A stretch of 64,000 nt of DNA, taken from contig JAKNDB010000103.1 of assembly GCA_024305405.1 (NCBI GenBank), positions 2,232,001 to 2,296,000 on the forward strand, read 5' to 3'. Made by a program: the position numbers and the translations under genes. The DNA comes from Dirofilaria immitis (taxonomy: Eukaryota; Nematoda; Chromadorea; Rhabditida; Onchocercidae). The notes under the pieces were generated by a model that ran no database searches, was not told where the DNA came from, and was given only the letters and a program-made list of their open reading frames with translations. Below are positions 52,350-64,000 of this stretch, piece after piece. Position 1 is the first letter of the stretch; every line of letters begins with the position of its first letter.

Positions 52350-55300
52350 TTACTGCTGCGGTACTTGAATATTACTCACAAATCGTTGTAATTCCGCATT
52401 TGGATTCATCGTAACACTACTAACATCCATTTCTTCCGGAGTTGTCGATATTTCAGCTTTCAAAAGGCGTAAATTTTCGGATGAATTATTGAGAAGAGTT
52501 CGCTGCCGCAACTTAGAAATTTTACTGTTGCATTATCACCAATTTCGTAGGAAATGATAGCACAACCGATCACTTCACCACCATGTAATTTATTAGACAA
52601 ATACCATATATTCTTCCGAATTGTTGCTGGACCAATCGTATTACCATGACAATAGTACTGACGATGCAGGATATAATCATAATCGTGTGGTACCGAATAT
52701 ACTTGCCCATATTGCTTTACATGGCCTATTACTTTGCCGTTTTTCACCATATATTTTCGAGATTTCATATGAGCAGTAAAACGACATGTCCAACTTCCTA
52801 GAAATTAACTCATCAAGACAAATTCTATCTGGAAGTTTGCTTTTTAAAGGAATAAAATAATCCCGATGATAACAATAGGAAAGGAAAAAAAGCGCATCTA
52901 CCTAAATTATCAGCGGTAAGATCTTTCAGCGGTACTGTTCGCGTATCTACAAGAAATGAAATTTTTCCACCTTCTTTTCCAAGAAATATACTGGGTACTT
53001 TTTGGCACACACATATATTGCTGAAACTAAATATAGATATTAAAAAACATTTTCAAAAATTTAATATTCATAACATTGTGTACATATGATGCAAATAGAT
53101 TTTTCCATTTCGATAAGCTTTAATGCCTAATCATACTATGGATTTTGCAAATATACGTAATGATTTTATAATTTTCCCTAAAATCCACTTTTTTTAAAGC
53201 AGTACAAGACTTATATACCTCCCAGGTTCTAGCATTGACATAATCGGTACTGCGGAAGCGGTGTTATAATAGACATAATTGTATGCAGCACAATCGCTAG
53301 TAGATTCACGAGCTCGAGGCTCGCTCGGTTGCCTAAAAATGAATTTCATTGGCAAAAATTTCAAAATAATTTCGAAAAATTTAAATAAATATCTAAGAAA
53401 TAGTAAAAAACTAAGTACTTACTCAACGAAATCGTCCGGATTCTTGGCACCAACTCCATCTTCCATATACAGTTTACCTTTATTTGGATTATAAGCAGTG
53501 CCAGCATTTTCCTGAAAATAAATTTCAACATCAGTTGAAAAAGATGATGTTGATGTTGTATTAGGATATAATTACTATATATTAATGCTGATCTTATATA
53601 TCTATACCAATTTTAAGTTTATTTTGCAAAAATATTCAAACATTCCAACTTATCATTCATGGATGATTCACTATCATTTATATATGAACTTGCAGCAATA
53701 ACTTGCAATTTATGATGCATTCTAAAATGAGTGGCTTATCACAATATGTAAATGAATATGATAATAAAAAGACAAACTTTTAGAAATTGCTGCAGTTGTG
53801 CATTTTGTGCAGCAACTGCAGCAGCTGTAGCAGCATCTGCACATGCTGTACCACTCATTGTTACTGCTACATTATTTGTTGCTGCATAGACTTCCGCTAA
53901 AATTGCACTATCTGATGGATATGCGACAACAGTTGCTGGTGCAGTAATCGAAGTTGTAGCTGCAGAAGCAGCATGCAATTGTAATGCATTCGCATTACCA
54001 TTATTTGTAGTATTAGAAATAGTAGTTGTACGAAGACGATTCAATTCATCATATATAGGTGCCATTACTTCAGTCATCACACTTCGTATTTCCGTAACAA
54101 CCTCACGAACTATTTCCTTTACTACTGGTACTATTTGTGATCGTACTTCAGCTGCTATTGCTACTTTTAATTCATCACTTAACTCAATTTTACCATCTGT
54201 ACCATTTGCAATTAGATGACCTGGAAAAATAATTGATAAATTAAAATATAAATAATTAAATTTATCATTCAGAATCAAAATAATAAAAAGAGAACGAATT
54301 AGAAAATGAGAAATACAGTAAACGAAAAAGGGAAGGGAAAAAATGGAAAGTTATTCTGACATTAGATTATTCATTACCAATACTTACTGTGTTAATTAAT
54401 AATTAGCAGTAAATCAATCCCTCCCAACAAATTACGTAATCAAACAGGTTTTTATCAACGTTTGATAATTAATCTAATAAATCAGTGAATTAGATGGACT
54501 AATTCATCGAATTTTATTAAAATTTGCGCGAAAAATGACATATGCAATTTTAAATGAGAATTTAAAGAAATAGCGAAATAAAAATATTAAAATAAATTAA
54601 GCATGCGATATTACTCGTTATTATTCTAATGCTTAAGATAATAATGAGGTCAATTCGCTTAAAAGACATGCGACGTCAATTCGCCTAAAAGACTAATCAT
54701 TCGTGTCAATAAAATGCACAGTTCCCTGATGATACAGCCTCACCTATATATTTAGGCCCTACTACAGAAATGCTTAGATCATTCATCAGCAAGAAGGATA
54801 GAATGACCTTAAAGGTCGATACTATTCGCATTTCATGCCTAATTCAATTCATGAAGAGATTCAACTTATAGAAATTTTAAACTTTTAAAAAGTTATCTAG
54901 TGTTTAATTTTCAGCATGAATTTTTATTTTATTGTTTAATGTTAACATATAAAAAGGTTATAAGTTCACTGACCTTTTGACATCATCATGATGATGGTTG
55001 CTGTATAAAGTTGAAAATTATGCTCAAAACCAAACGACCTTTTGTTTTATAATTTTATCAATTCCAAGAATAAGTTTCACGTTATCGATGTCTAAATTCA
55101 ACGGAAATTAGAAAATTCATTCAAATGAGAAGTCACCAAATATTTAATGCAAAGCAATGACACTTCAGATTCTTCCCGGTTTAAGTATCTTATCCTAATT
55201 TAACTTCCAGAATCCTATAAAATATTGTATAATCAGTTGCAGATTACACGCATACGCACACACGCATACACGCATACATGAACACACGCAAACACGCACA

Positions 55301-56815
55301 TACGCATACCTGCACACACACGCACACACAACACTACACACCACATATCTATATGTACATACACACATATAAACAGACACACCTATATATCATATATATG
55401 CACACACACACACACATACATACACACATGCATACATACATACATACACACATGTGGTACACACACATGCATACATTGTTCTTTGATAGACAGACAGCAA
55501 AAAACCCCAGAGCTAGCAGGAACAGACAGACAGATACACAGACACATGGACAGACAGACAGACACACACATCATTAGAAATGAGCAAGCCTACTAACCAA
55601 TATGACACACAGGGATGCACACATATACACATACACACGCGCGCATATATATCAGAGACAGACACTCACGCCCACACGTACACAACCACACACACATCCA
55701 CATTTATATTTACTCTGAAAAGAGACTTGCAAGATCCTCATAAGCAGATTGATTATACATTTGCAGACAAATACCCGCATACACACACATACATACATAC
55801 ATACATATATATATGGACGCCCACACACATACACAGACGCACATACATGAACCCTGCACATATACAGACACATACATACATTACACCGAGAGCTTTATGA
55901 ACAGACAGACAGACGGACCACATGCACATCTTGGAACAGACTGACAGGCAGAACACATGTACACACACGGACACACATACGTACATACGTACATGCACAC
56001 ACATACACACACACATATATACACATACACATACATATACACACATATTGAACTCATAGTGACAGAAGTTGATCGATTCGGTGGATGTGTTTCAAGAGAT
56101 TTTTTCCTAGATCAAATTCAAAGTGAGGAGGGAGGGTTGAATAGTAATGTGTGAGATTACGGGTAATTTACATATTTCATTTATGATGACTAATGAGAGG
56201 AGATAGATGAAAGATGAATTACTTGGTTAAATTTAATCAGAATAAATTTTATTTTAAATGAAGTTAATTTGATGATATTCTTATTGCTGAAATCAATTCA
56301 AAAAAAATGACGGTCGAAATGGATGAAAAATTTGACACGTAAAGTTGTCTTCGACAAACATGTGACACCGAAAACACAAAGTGAAATTGAATTTTATGAA
56401 TTTTGATTGTTCATAATTCTTGTGTAATTCACAACTCCATCAACTATTTAATGATCTGATCGATCAAATTGATTGATTGATTGAGTGAAAGCATAAATAA
56501 ATTAATACTTTGAAGTATAATTTAAAACCTTTATTCCAATTGAATTAGGTAGCACATTCTATCTCTGCAAACCATACTCTCATTTCGGGATCAAAACGCA
56601 ATTTTCGAGATTTTCTTTGAGGGAATTTGGAGACAAAAAGGGTTGAGATCGTTTGCAAATTGCATTCAACTCGCTCGCATGAGATTCATCTTCCATTCAG
56701 CTATCTTTCCGGTTTCCGATTTCTCATCTAAACTTCCGGGGCATTCAGGAAGAAAAGTCATTAATTCATCTATTTCAACAATACATGCCGTTCCAGTTGC
56801 AAAGATTATTTCCAT
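52350..56815 (-). CDS. Unrecognised nematode protein with helical N-half and Cys/Trp/His-containing C-half
   Basis: I do not recognise this gene. Six minus-strand exons: 56815-56671, 54220-53778, 53511-53423, 53332-53219, 53020-52902, 52797-52350, all junctions in phase, starting at an ATG followed by EIIFATGTACIVEID. Residues about 60-105 form a likely amphipathic helix or coiled coil (KVAIAAEVRSQIVPVVKEIV onward). Then comes an Asn/Ala/Thr-rich linker with an Ala run. The last two exons encode a compact-looking region with VCQKVPSIFLGKEGGKISFL, SWTCRFTAHMKSRKY, RQYYCHGNTIGPATIRKNIW and GGEVIGCAIISYEIGD. Its spaced Cys, His and Trp residues hint at a metal- or nucleic-acid-binding fold, which is only a guess. 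Near the end, the frame carrying this domain stops at 52460, while the minus-1 frame continues with coding-like sequence to a stop at 52350, implying a frameshift around 52,510-52,530. The 2.4-kb first intron holds a CA/CATA array. Exon 1 is the least certain exon. Confidence 0.72.
55245..56048. repeat. CA/CATA/CAGA microsatellite tract
   Basis: About 800 bp of ACACATACACACACG-type repeats with CATA, CACG and CAGACAGA sub-blocks. The plus strand is strongly CA-biased. Open frames on both strands are long (poly-His-Thr on plus, poly-Cys-Val on minus) but are repeat artefacts. It lies in the first intron of the 52-kb gene. Confidence 0.92.
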
Positions 56816-58704
56816 TATTACTTACGTCACGTGATTGAATGAATCACTACGCAATGCATCATTTTCACGGAAGCTACTTTTAAGGATATATAAATATAGT
56901 ATGATTGGAATAAGAGTATCAAATGTAATTAATTCGTTTTGATTTTCAAAAATATTTCTGAAATTTTTGGCTAAATTCTGAAATTTCAAAAAAAGAAATG
57001 AATACGATGAATAATCGAAGTTAGATTACATTTTAAATTTACTGATATGATTTCTTTAACAAGGTGATGAATTCTTGAGAAAATTTGAATTCAATTTTCA
57101 TTACACCAAATTTTATCGATAATTACATTTATCTTGATGGGAATAATACATATATCAAATGATAAAATAACTTTTTTTTTTTAGATTTGTTTCAATTATC
57201 TGCAAAGAATTTTCAATTTTAAAAGTAATTAATAGGATTTTTTTTTCCTTTCTATAGCATTTCTTATCACCATTCATATTTGGGTTTTTTTTTTGACGTA
57301 ACCATCAACTGATATTAAATATATAAAAAATTGCTATGATTCTTGATTCTTAGATTATCATCATCAGTGATAAAATTTTCAAACGTTTTAAATACAACTA
57401 TCTCAATTTCTTTTTCATCGTTTAGAAATAAATTGTATTTATCTTTTCGATAATCTGTAATATTCACATATGTGAATTGCGTCATATTTCACGTTGATGT
57501 TTATAATCTTCCTATGAATAAATATATTAGTAATATTTACCTGTATTTTAATATAAGAAACAGTTCATTGAAACCAACTGATAATAATTATTATAAAGCA
57601 ATATATTAAAATAAACTTTAATGAGTATTTTATTAAAATTTCAAGTGGTTGTGATAAAATTGCATTCATTTCAGATTAATATTATATCAAAATTTTAAAG
57701 TTATAGAAGATCTGAAATGAAATAAATGCATTTATGATTCTAGTAAATGAATTTGTAGCTATTTTTTTGAAATGATAAAATATCAGATGATAACATATCA
57801 TCCCTATAATTCTAAAACAAATATTCGAATATATATATGTATATATATTTTTGTATTCTGAAATATTCCGCTCAAATTTTAGGGAAAACTCAAATTTAAA
57901 AAAGAAAAGTTAAGATATAAATCTGAATATGGAAGGATTGATTCCATTTGAATTTAATTCATGAAATTTTATTTCCAAGAAATAACAACTATAAAATTTT
58001 TATCGTACATCAGATATTAAAAAAATTCCGGATCTTATGGACATTATATAAGTACTGATAAACCTTTTGCAGTTCATTGAAATGTCTGAAAATGAAATAT
58101 TATGAAGATGTCAATTTATGAAATATTTCAAACTGATCTTATTAAAAATGCTAATCATTTATTGATAAAAATATATCGTAAATATTGTTAGAATGCATGA
58201 TGCTTTTGATATATGATAAAGTTAGCGAAATAGAAGAAATATCGTTCCTTTTTCCCTCCCTCATCCTTCGCTTATTTAAAATTTAAAAATTTTAATAACT
58301 TCAATCATTTTCCAATAATAGTTGTCATATTATGAGTTAGTACTGAAGAATTCATGAATCCGTACTTCTGTTTGCTATTTCAATAAATAATATTTTAAAA
58401 GTTTAAAGATTTCAACTTTAATTCCAGACGCTGATGTATAGAGAGAATTGAAAAAGTCACTTGTCCACAACAGCAATAACTTCCTAGAATGAATTCCAGA
58501 ATATTTTCATACTTTTTCAGAAAATACTATTCGTCAAAGTATTGGATCAATTAATTAGTCAGAAGACTATTTGCCGAATAGTCGTAAGAGGCTACTCGTC
58601 CTGCAGTTTCTGTTATTTCTTATTTACTGCTTATGCTTAATAACGATATCAGTGCATCAGACGTCTTTTTTGGATAAAGCATTGATTTTCATCCGTAATT
58701 GAAC

Positions 58705-58806
58705 CTTAAAATTAAGCTTCGACTTCTAGGTTTCATAACTTCCTTGCATTTGCTGCACTTCTTCGCAGATAAATCAGAGGTTGGATTAGAACAACAAACA
58801 GCTGAC
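58705..58806 (-). CDS. Possible lone exon with a CxxC motif
   Basis: A 102-bp minus-strand segment is bounded by TTTTTATAG and a GTTCAA donor and reads through SAVCCSNPTSDLSAKKCSKC and then KEVMKPRSRS. The amino-acid mix is not the AT-driven type seen in spurious frames here. No start codon, stop codon or partner exon was found, so it is only a candidate internal exon. Confidence 0.25.
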
Positions 58807-60064
58807 CTATAAAAATGACTCAATTCTTACATATATCCCGAAAAATTTGAATACCATTAATCATAAAATCACCACCGAAGGAAATTATATTTCTAATGGA
58901 AAGCTTTGTATTTCATCCAAGACAACAATTAAAATACCAAAATAAAGCATATCATGTTAAACAGAAAAAAAATCCTATATCCGATATGTAGCACTTTCCG
59001 ATTGATGTTAGAAATTCATAAAATCAGTTTTTCTTCTGTAACACATCGATCAACAATGAATTTATTTAAAAAAAAAATACATTATTTCAAATCATTATAT
59101 AGAAAAGGAAGAAATCAAGCAATAATAATGAAAATGAAAAAATTTCACTAATATAAGCAAAATTATTAAGAAAAAGATTAAAAACTGATGCATATTTCAT
59201 TTCCATTTGTTCAAATAATAATAATAATAATAATAATAATTAGATATTTGACATAAGTGTAACAAACAAGCATATGTAAAATAATGGACGGTAATTCCTT
59301 TGTTTTTTAAACGCTTTTTCTTTTTTTTCTGAAATAAATTTCTCGTCAATATTCATCATTAAGGAGATCACTGTAGATGCACGGGTCTGGACTTTTATTC
59401 TTTCATAACAAAAAGTTCTCAAGCAATCCAAAATATGGCAGCCGGTAATTCAAGAAATTTCACCAGAATTGCTCCCTTTTCTGAACAATAAACATAACAA
59501 AAAACATATTATTTTAAATAAGCTTTAAACGATACAAAATTTATAAAAAAATGAGAAAAACCACAATTAATTTTCGATCGAAATACAAATTACCCCGTGT
59601 AAAAATGAAAGTTATAAACCGAATACCATAAAACTCGGAATTTTCAAATCCGCTCCAGGGATGGATGAAAACGTGATGGTAGAATCCCAGAGATCGGAAG
59701 AACGAAAGAAAAAATATAGCGAAGAATACCATCACCTGTGTGAGTCACAATTTATCCCAGCAAAGCACGATAATTTTAAAAACGCGAAATCATAGCAGTA
59801 GCAAACAATAAGACTGGAGATGAATCGAAATAAAAAATTTTTTCAGAAAATTTCAAATGATGACTTCCAAGAAAAAATATCTAAAAAATCATGAGAAAAT
59901 TAATTCAACGCTATATGGTAAAAAAGTATAGCCATAATCAATAAAATCAACATATCGATTACCGCTATCATCACATCACCACCTATAACTTCGAGAATAT
60001 AAATAAGTATATATACTGTCATATGATTTTATCATATCTTATCATACTTGGGAAACAACAGCAT

Positions 60065-60573
60065 TCAAGCCACTTTCTTTTCTTCACCCTTTGCATCATC
60101 CTTCTTGTCTTTCTTCATATCTGAAATGGATGGAATAACCGTACAAAATTATCCATGCTTCTGTTCTATTCAAGTTTGAAGTTTAATTTTTTTCCAAATC
60201 ACTGAAATCTAAACAGTTTTACAACGAAGCATGTTTAAAGATATGATTGCGAAGTACGACGAAGGGTGCAGAAATTTAAATGTTTCTTTTCCACTACACC
60301 TCTTTTTGCAAACTTTGTCGAAAATTCAAGTATTTATAAATTTCGTTTTGATCATAGCTGCTTGAATACTGCTTGTATCACTATGGAAAGAAGGCCCGGT
60401 ATTTCATTCTGAGTAAAAAAGATTTGAGCTGTCCAGGACTGTTTTCCAATTTGTTTTACATTTAATTTCAAAAATTTTTCTAAAATTTCAAAATATTTAA
60501 AAATTGATTGACTGCCTGGTCTGCCTTGTTTGTAAATACGTAACAAACTACAAACAGAGAGAAATGTCCGCAT
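60065..60573 (-). CDS. Possible two-exon 38-residue protein
   Basis: Exon 1 (60573-60513) begins with ATG one base after a TTATTCAG acceptor and reads MRTFLSVCSLLRIYKQGRPG. Exon 2 (60120-60065) follows a CATTTCAG acceptor and reads MKKDKKDDAKGEEKKVA then stop. The phases agree (the joining codon would be AAT). The result is a basic/hydrophobic N-terminus followed by a charged lysine-rich tail. The donor GTCAAT is weak and no family is recognised. The second exon could instead end another gene. Confidence 0.28.
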
Positions 60574-62947
60574 CCTGAATAAACAATTTAAATTCAATTC
60601 GTTTACATTTGCAGAAATTATACACTAATCTTTTGATGCACATTATTAAAGAGAAAGCATACAGAATTCTCTTTTGTCAAAATAAATCTATAATGAACAT
60701 AGTTACGACGTTTGAAAGCAGCGTCGAAGCATGAAACTCGAGCAGCAAACTAAATATCAAAATTCATGGATCATATCCCGATCTGTATGTCATACCTACA
60801 TAATATACTATATTCACCGTCCTTATTACCACAAACAGCTACTGGGAAAACGTAAAATAAAATGTCTTTGTCTGAAAGAGAACATCTATAGATGAAAGTT
60901 CCAAGTCCAATAGAAGCAATAACTTAATAGAAATGCTACCGGATGACTTTATAAGCTTTAAAAACACCCATTTAGCAAGCTATAAAATCAAAGTACATTT
61001 TCACGCGGAGATGATAAACGCTAATTTCATAATATATGGACATCTAAGCCGCAAAATAGCCGAAAATAATGCACTTCTCAAAGCCCCTGTATAACATTAT
61101 CAAAATAATAAACTACTAAAGCTGTACTCAAAAAGCAACTTTTTCTTGTCTATTTAACTAAAAATCATTTTGAAATGAATAGCGAAGAAACACTTTAAGA
61201 TTTATCTTCCTCCCCATCTTCCCTATACCATGGCATAGAAAATTGGGAAATGAAATTTCTCAAAGTCGACTTAAACTTCAAAAAGAAAAAAATTCATTGA
61301 ACTGGTTGTGCTTTTTGCGTCATATTTTCTGGAACAAACCTGAAACAAAGTAAGTCCCATGTAATGCACAACGAAAAATAAAATAATCAACACGAATAAT
61401 AGCACCATCAATAGCAATATAAAGCAAAATAATCCAGACAATTCTCAGGATAACTTCATATAAACTGAACTATAAGAAGAAAAATCAGGTTAAGTTTAAA
61501 GAATTGAGGATTCCGAGCAATATCATTCACAGAGTTAGGAACTGTAATAACTGTGCCTCCCCAGACGCAAAGCAACTTCTTGAAGGAGATCTGCTGAGAA
61601 GATTTCAGGATTTTCTAAAAACAATCTTATGTCTCCAAATTAAAAAAATTGTGAAAGTATCAAATTTCGGTATGTATAAAAACACCGCTACATGAATTGT
61701 TTCCAGAAATTCTAATCGTTTTTCTAAAATTTTCAGTAAATTCAAACTCTCTCAAAAATTATGCTAATAATTTTTATTACGAAGTTAGAAATGCTATAGT
61801 TTATCGAAAATTTCATATTTCTCTCTTCCAAATGATGTATCATGAAAATGCGTATTTCTCGCAAAACATATGTCTTCCCTAACGTCGTTCTACTAACTTA
61901 AATATAAAATTAAAATTATTATGCTGTCAGAAATTCATTCGTAGAAATGTTTAATAAACAGGCGCAAAAATAAACAAAAACTAGAAAACCAGCGTAAAAT
62001 CGATGTGCAGTGTAACAGGATTTGGCTAAATTATGAAATGTAAGTTTTCTTACAGGAAAAATACCATACAAGAGATATGTCAACTGTTATTTCATGGATG
62101 AAAAACTATGCGAAGATAAGGCTTTTTGGGAAATTTTGGTACAACAGCAGAAGAAGATCAAGGCAAAGTAGCAATACTATGGAGCTTACATTTTCCCTTT
62201 AATTTTATCATACTCTTCGATGTAATAAATAAGAGCTGTATCAAGAGCAGTTTACGATCTAGAATCAAACACGAGAACCTTGTTCAAACTGTTTCAGGTA
62301 ATTCGAAGGCAATCTTAACATGCTGCTTAACAAAAATTTTTGATAAGAAACTCCGTATTTTGAAATTCAATCTCAAACAAATACTTTTGCGTTATCCTTC
62401 GATGTTTGCATTCTAAAGATATTATAAATTATGCAAACAAATAATACGAGGTTATTGTTTTATGGACAAATTTTTTTCAACATTATAACTCTTTCTCTCT
62501 ATGAACGAAAATTTCTATTTCAATCATATTCGAAAGTAACCTTCGCCTTCTCCTAGTAAATACAAAAAAAAAAATCGGTTTTGTTTTTACTCTTAATAAA
62601 TATCAGCATTAAATTTATGCTACGGAACTAGTTTTTCTAAATATTTTCCCCGGTGTTATGAAATTAGGATGAGGGACTAAATGATGCAACACCAGAAACA
62701 ATATTACAGTACGGAAATGTTATTCCATGCGGGAAAATCTTTAAAGAACTGAAACAAAATATGTAAGCATATAAATAGCGATGATAGCTTCAGTCACTTC
62801 GCTGAATAAAAGAAAAATAAAAATAGGCTAAATGTTGTATCCCAAAAAGAAGCAGCATGCAAAGACAAATACAATTTGATAATCTCAAAAAGAAGAGAAA
62901 TGATGTGAAGAATCTGCGCTGGCATAAAGAACAAAACGACGTACAAA

Positions 62948-64000
<1,053 letters not shown>

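Larger units (their letters stand above)
56816..62947. other. Region with scattered minus-strand coding-like segments, no complete gene assembled
   Basis: Six kilobases between the 52-kb gene and ZFR. Several short minus-strand segments have an acceptor-like TTTCAG or TTATAG and coding-like reading frames, but I could not join them into one gene. Candidates are 58705-58806 (contains KKCSKCKEVMKPRSRS), about 59485 (KGAILVKFLELPAAIFWIA then stop), about 59610-59735 (hydrophobic), about 61300-61345 (VPENMTQKAQPVQ then stop) and about 61500-61625. Part of this is probably the ZFR 3' untranslated region. Confidence 0.4.

Noticed and set aside
52500..52540. Programmed minus-1 ribosomal frameshift
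   Set aside because: The AAAATTT run does not fit the X-XXY-YYZ pattern in the zero frame and I see no clear downstream stem; an indel is more likely.
55195..56154. Cys-Val-rich and His-Thr-rich open frames on both strands, which could suggest cysteine-rich secreted peptides
   Set aside because: They are translations of the CA/CATA microsatellite in several frames at once.

Overview
The window looks like nuclear DNA of a nematode, most likely a spirurid or filarial-type worm. It is very AT-rich, has short exons with TTTCAG-type acceptors and GTAAG or GTTNG-type donors, and the proteins I can recognise are animal proteins. Placement below phylum is inference. There are no bacterial operons and I saw no tRNA or rRNA gene.

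Layout: 1-13,668 is a gene-free, repeat-rich flank with several tandem arrays and one GC-richer island bounded by TA tracts. 13,669-25,396 (+) is a complete 17-exon Rho guanine-nucleotide exchange factor (DH-PH) with a consistent reading frame of 650 residues. 27,106-38,008 (+) is a ~26-exon TRAPPC10 gene, a subunit of the TRAPP II vesicle-tethering complex. 38,009-43,017 is gene-free. 43,018-48,887 (+) is a hexosaminidase-D-type GH20 glycosidase with its own signal-anchor exon. 48,888-52,349 is gene-free with a TGTACT-rich array. 52,350-56,815 (-) is an unrecognised nematode gene whose first intron holds about 0.8 kb of CA/CATA microsatellite. 56,816-62,947 holds only scattered coding-like minus-strand segments, including a possible 38-residue protein. 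62,948-64,000 (-) is the 3' end of a ZFR-type DZF-domain gene that runs off the right edge.

The four recognised genes act in separate cell processes (Rho signalling, Golgi traffic, glycan trimming, RNA binding). I see no shared pathway and no operon-like spacing.

The most notable pattern is that the three central genes carry apparent reading-frame lesions: in-frame TGA codons in TRAPPC10 and the hexosaminidase, and single-base register changes in TRAPPC10, the hexosaminidase and the 52-kb gene. The flanking RhoGEF and the visible ZFR exons read cleanly. Assembly error, allelic decay or real pseudogenes are all possible. Exon coordinates were worked out by hand from splice signals and codon phase, so ends may be off by a few bases.
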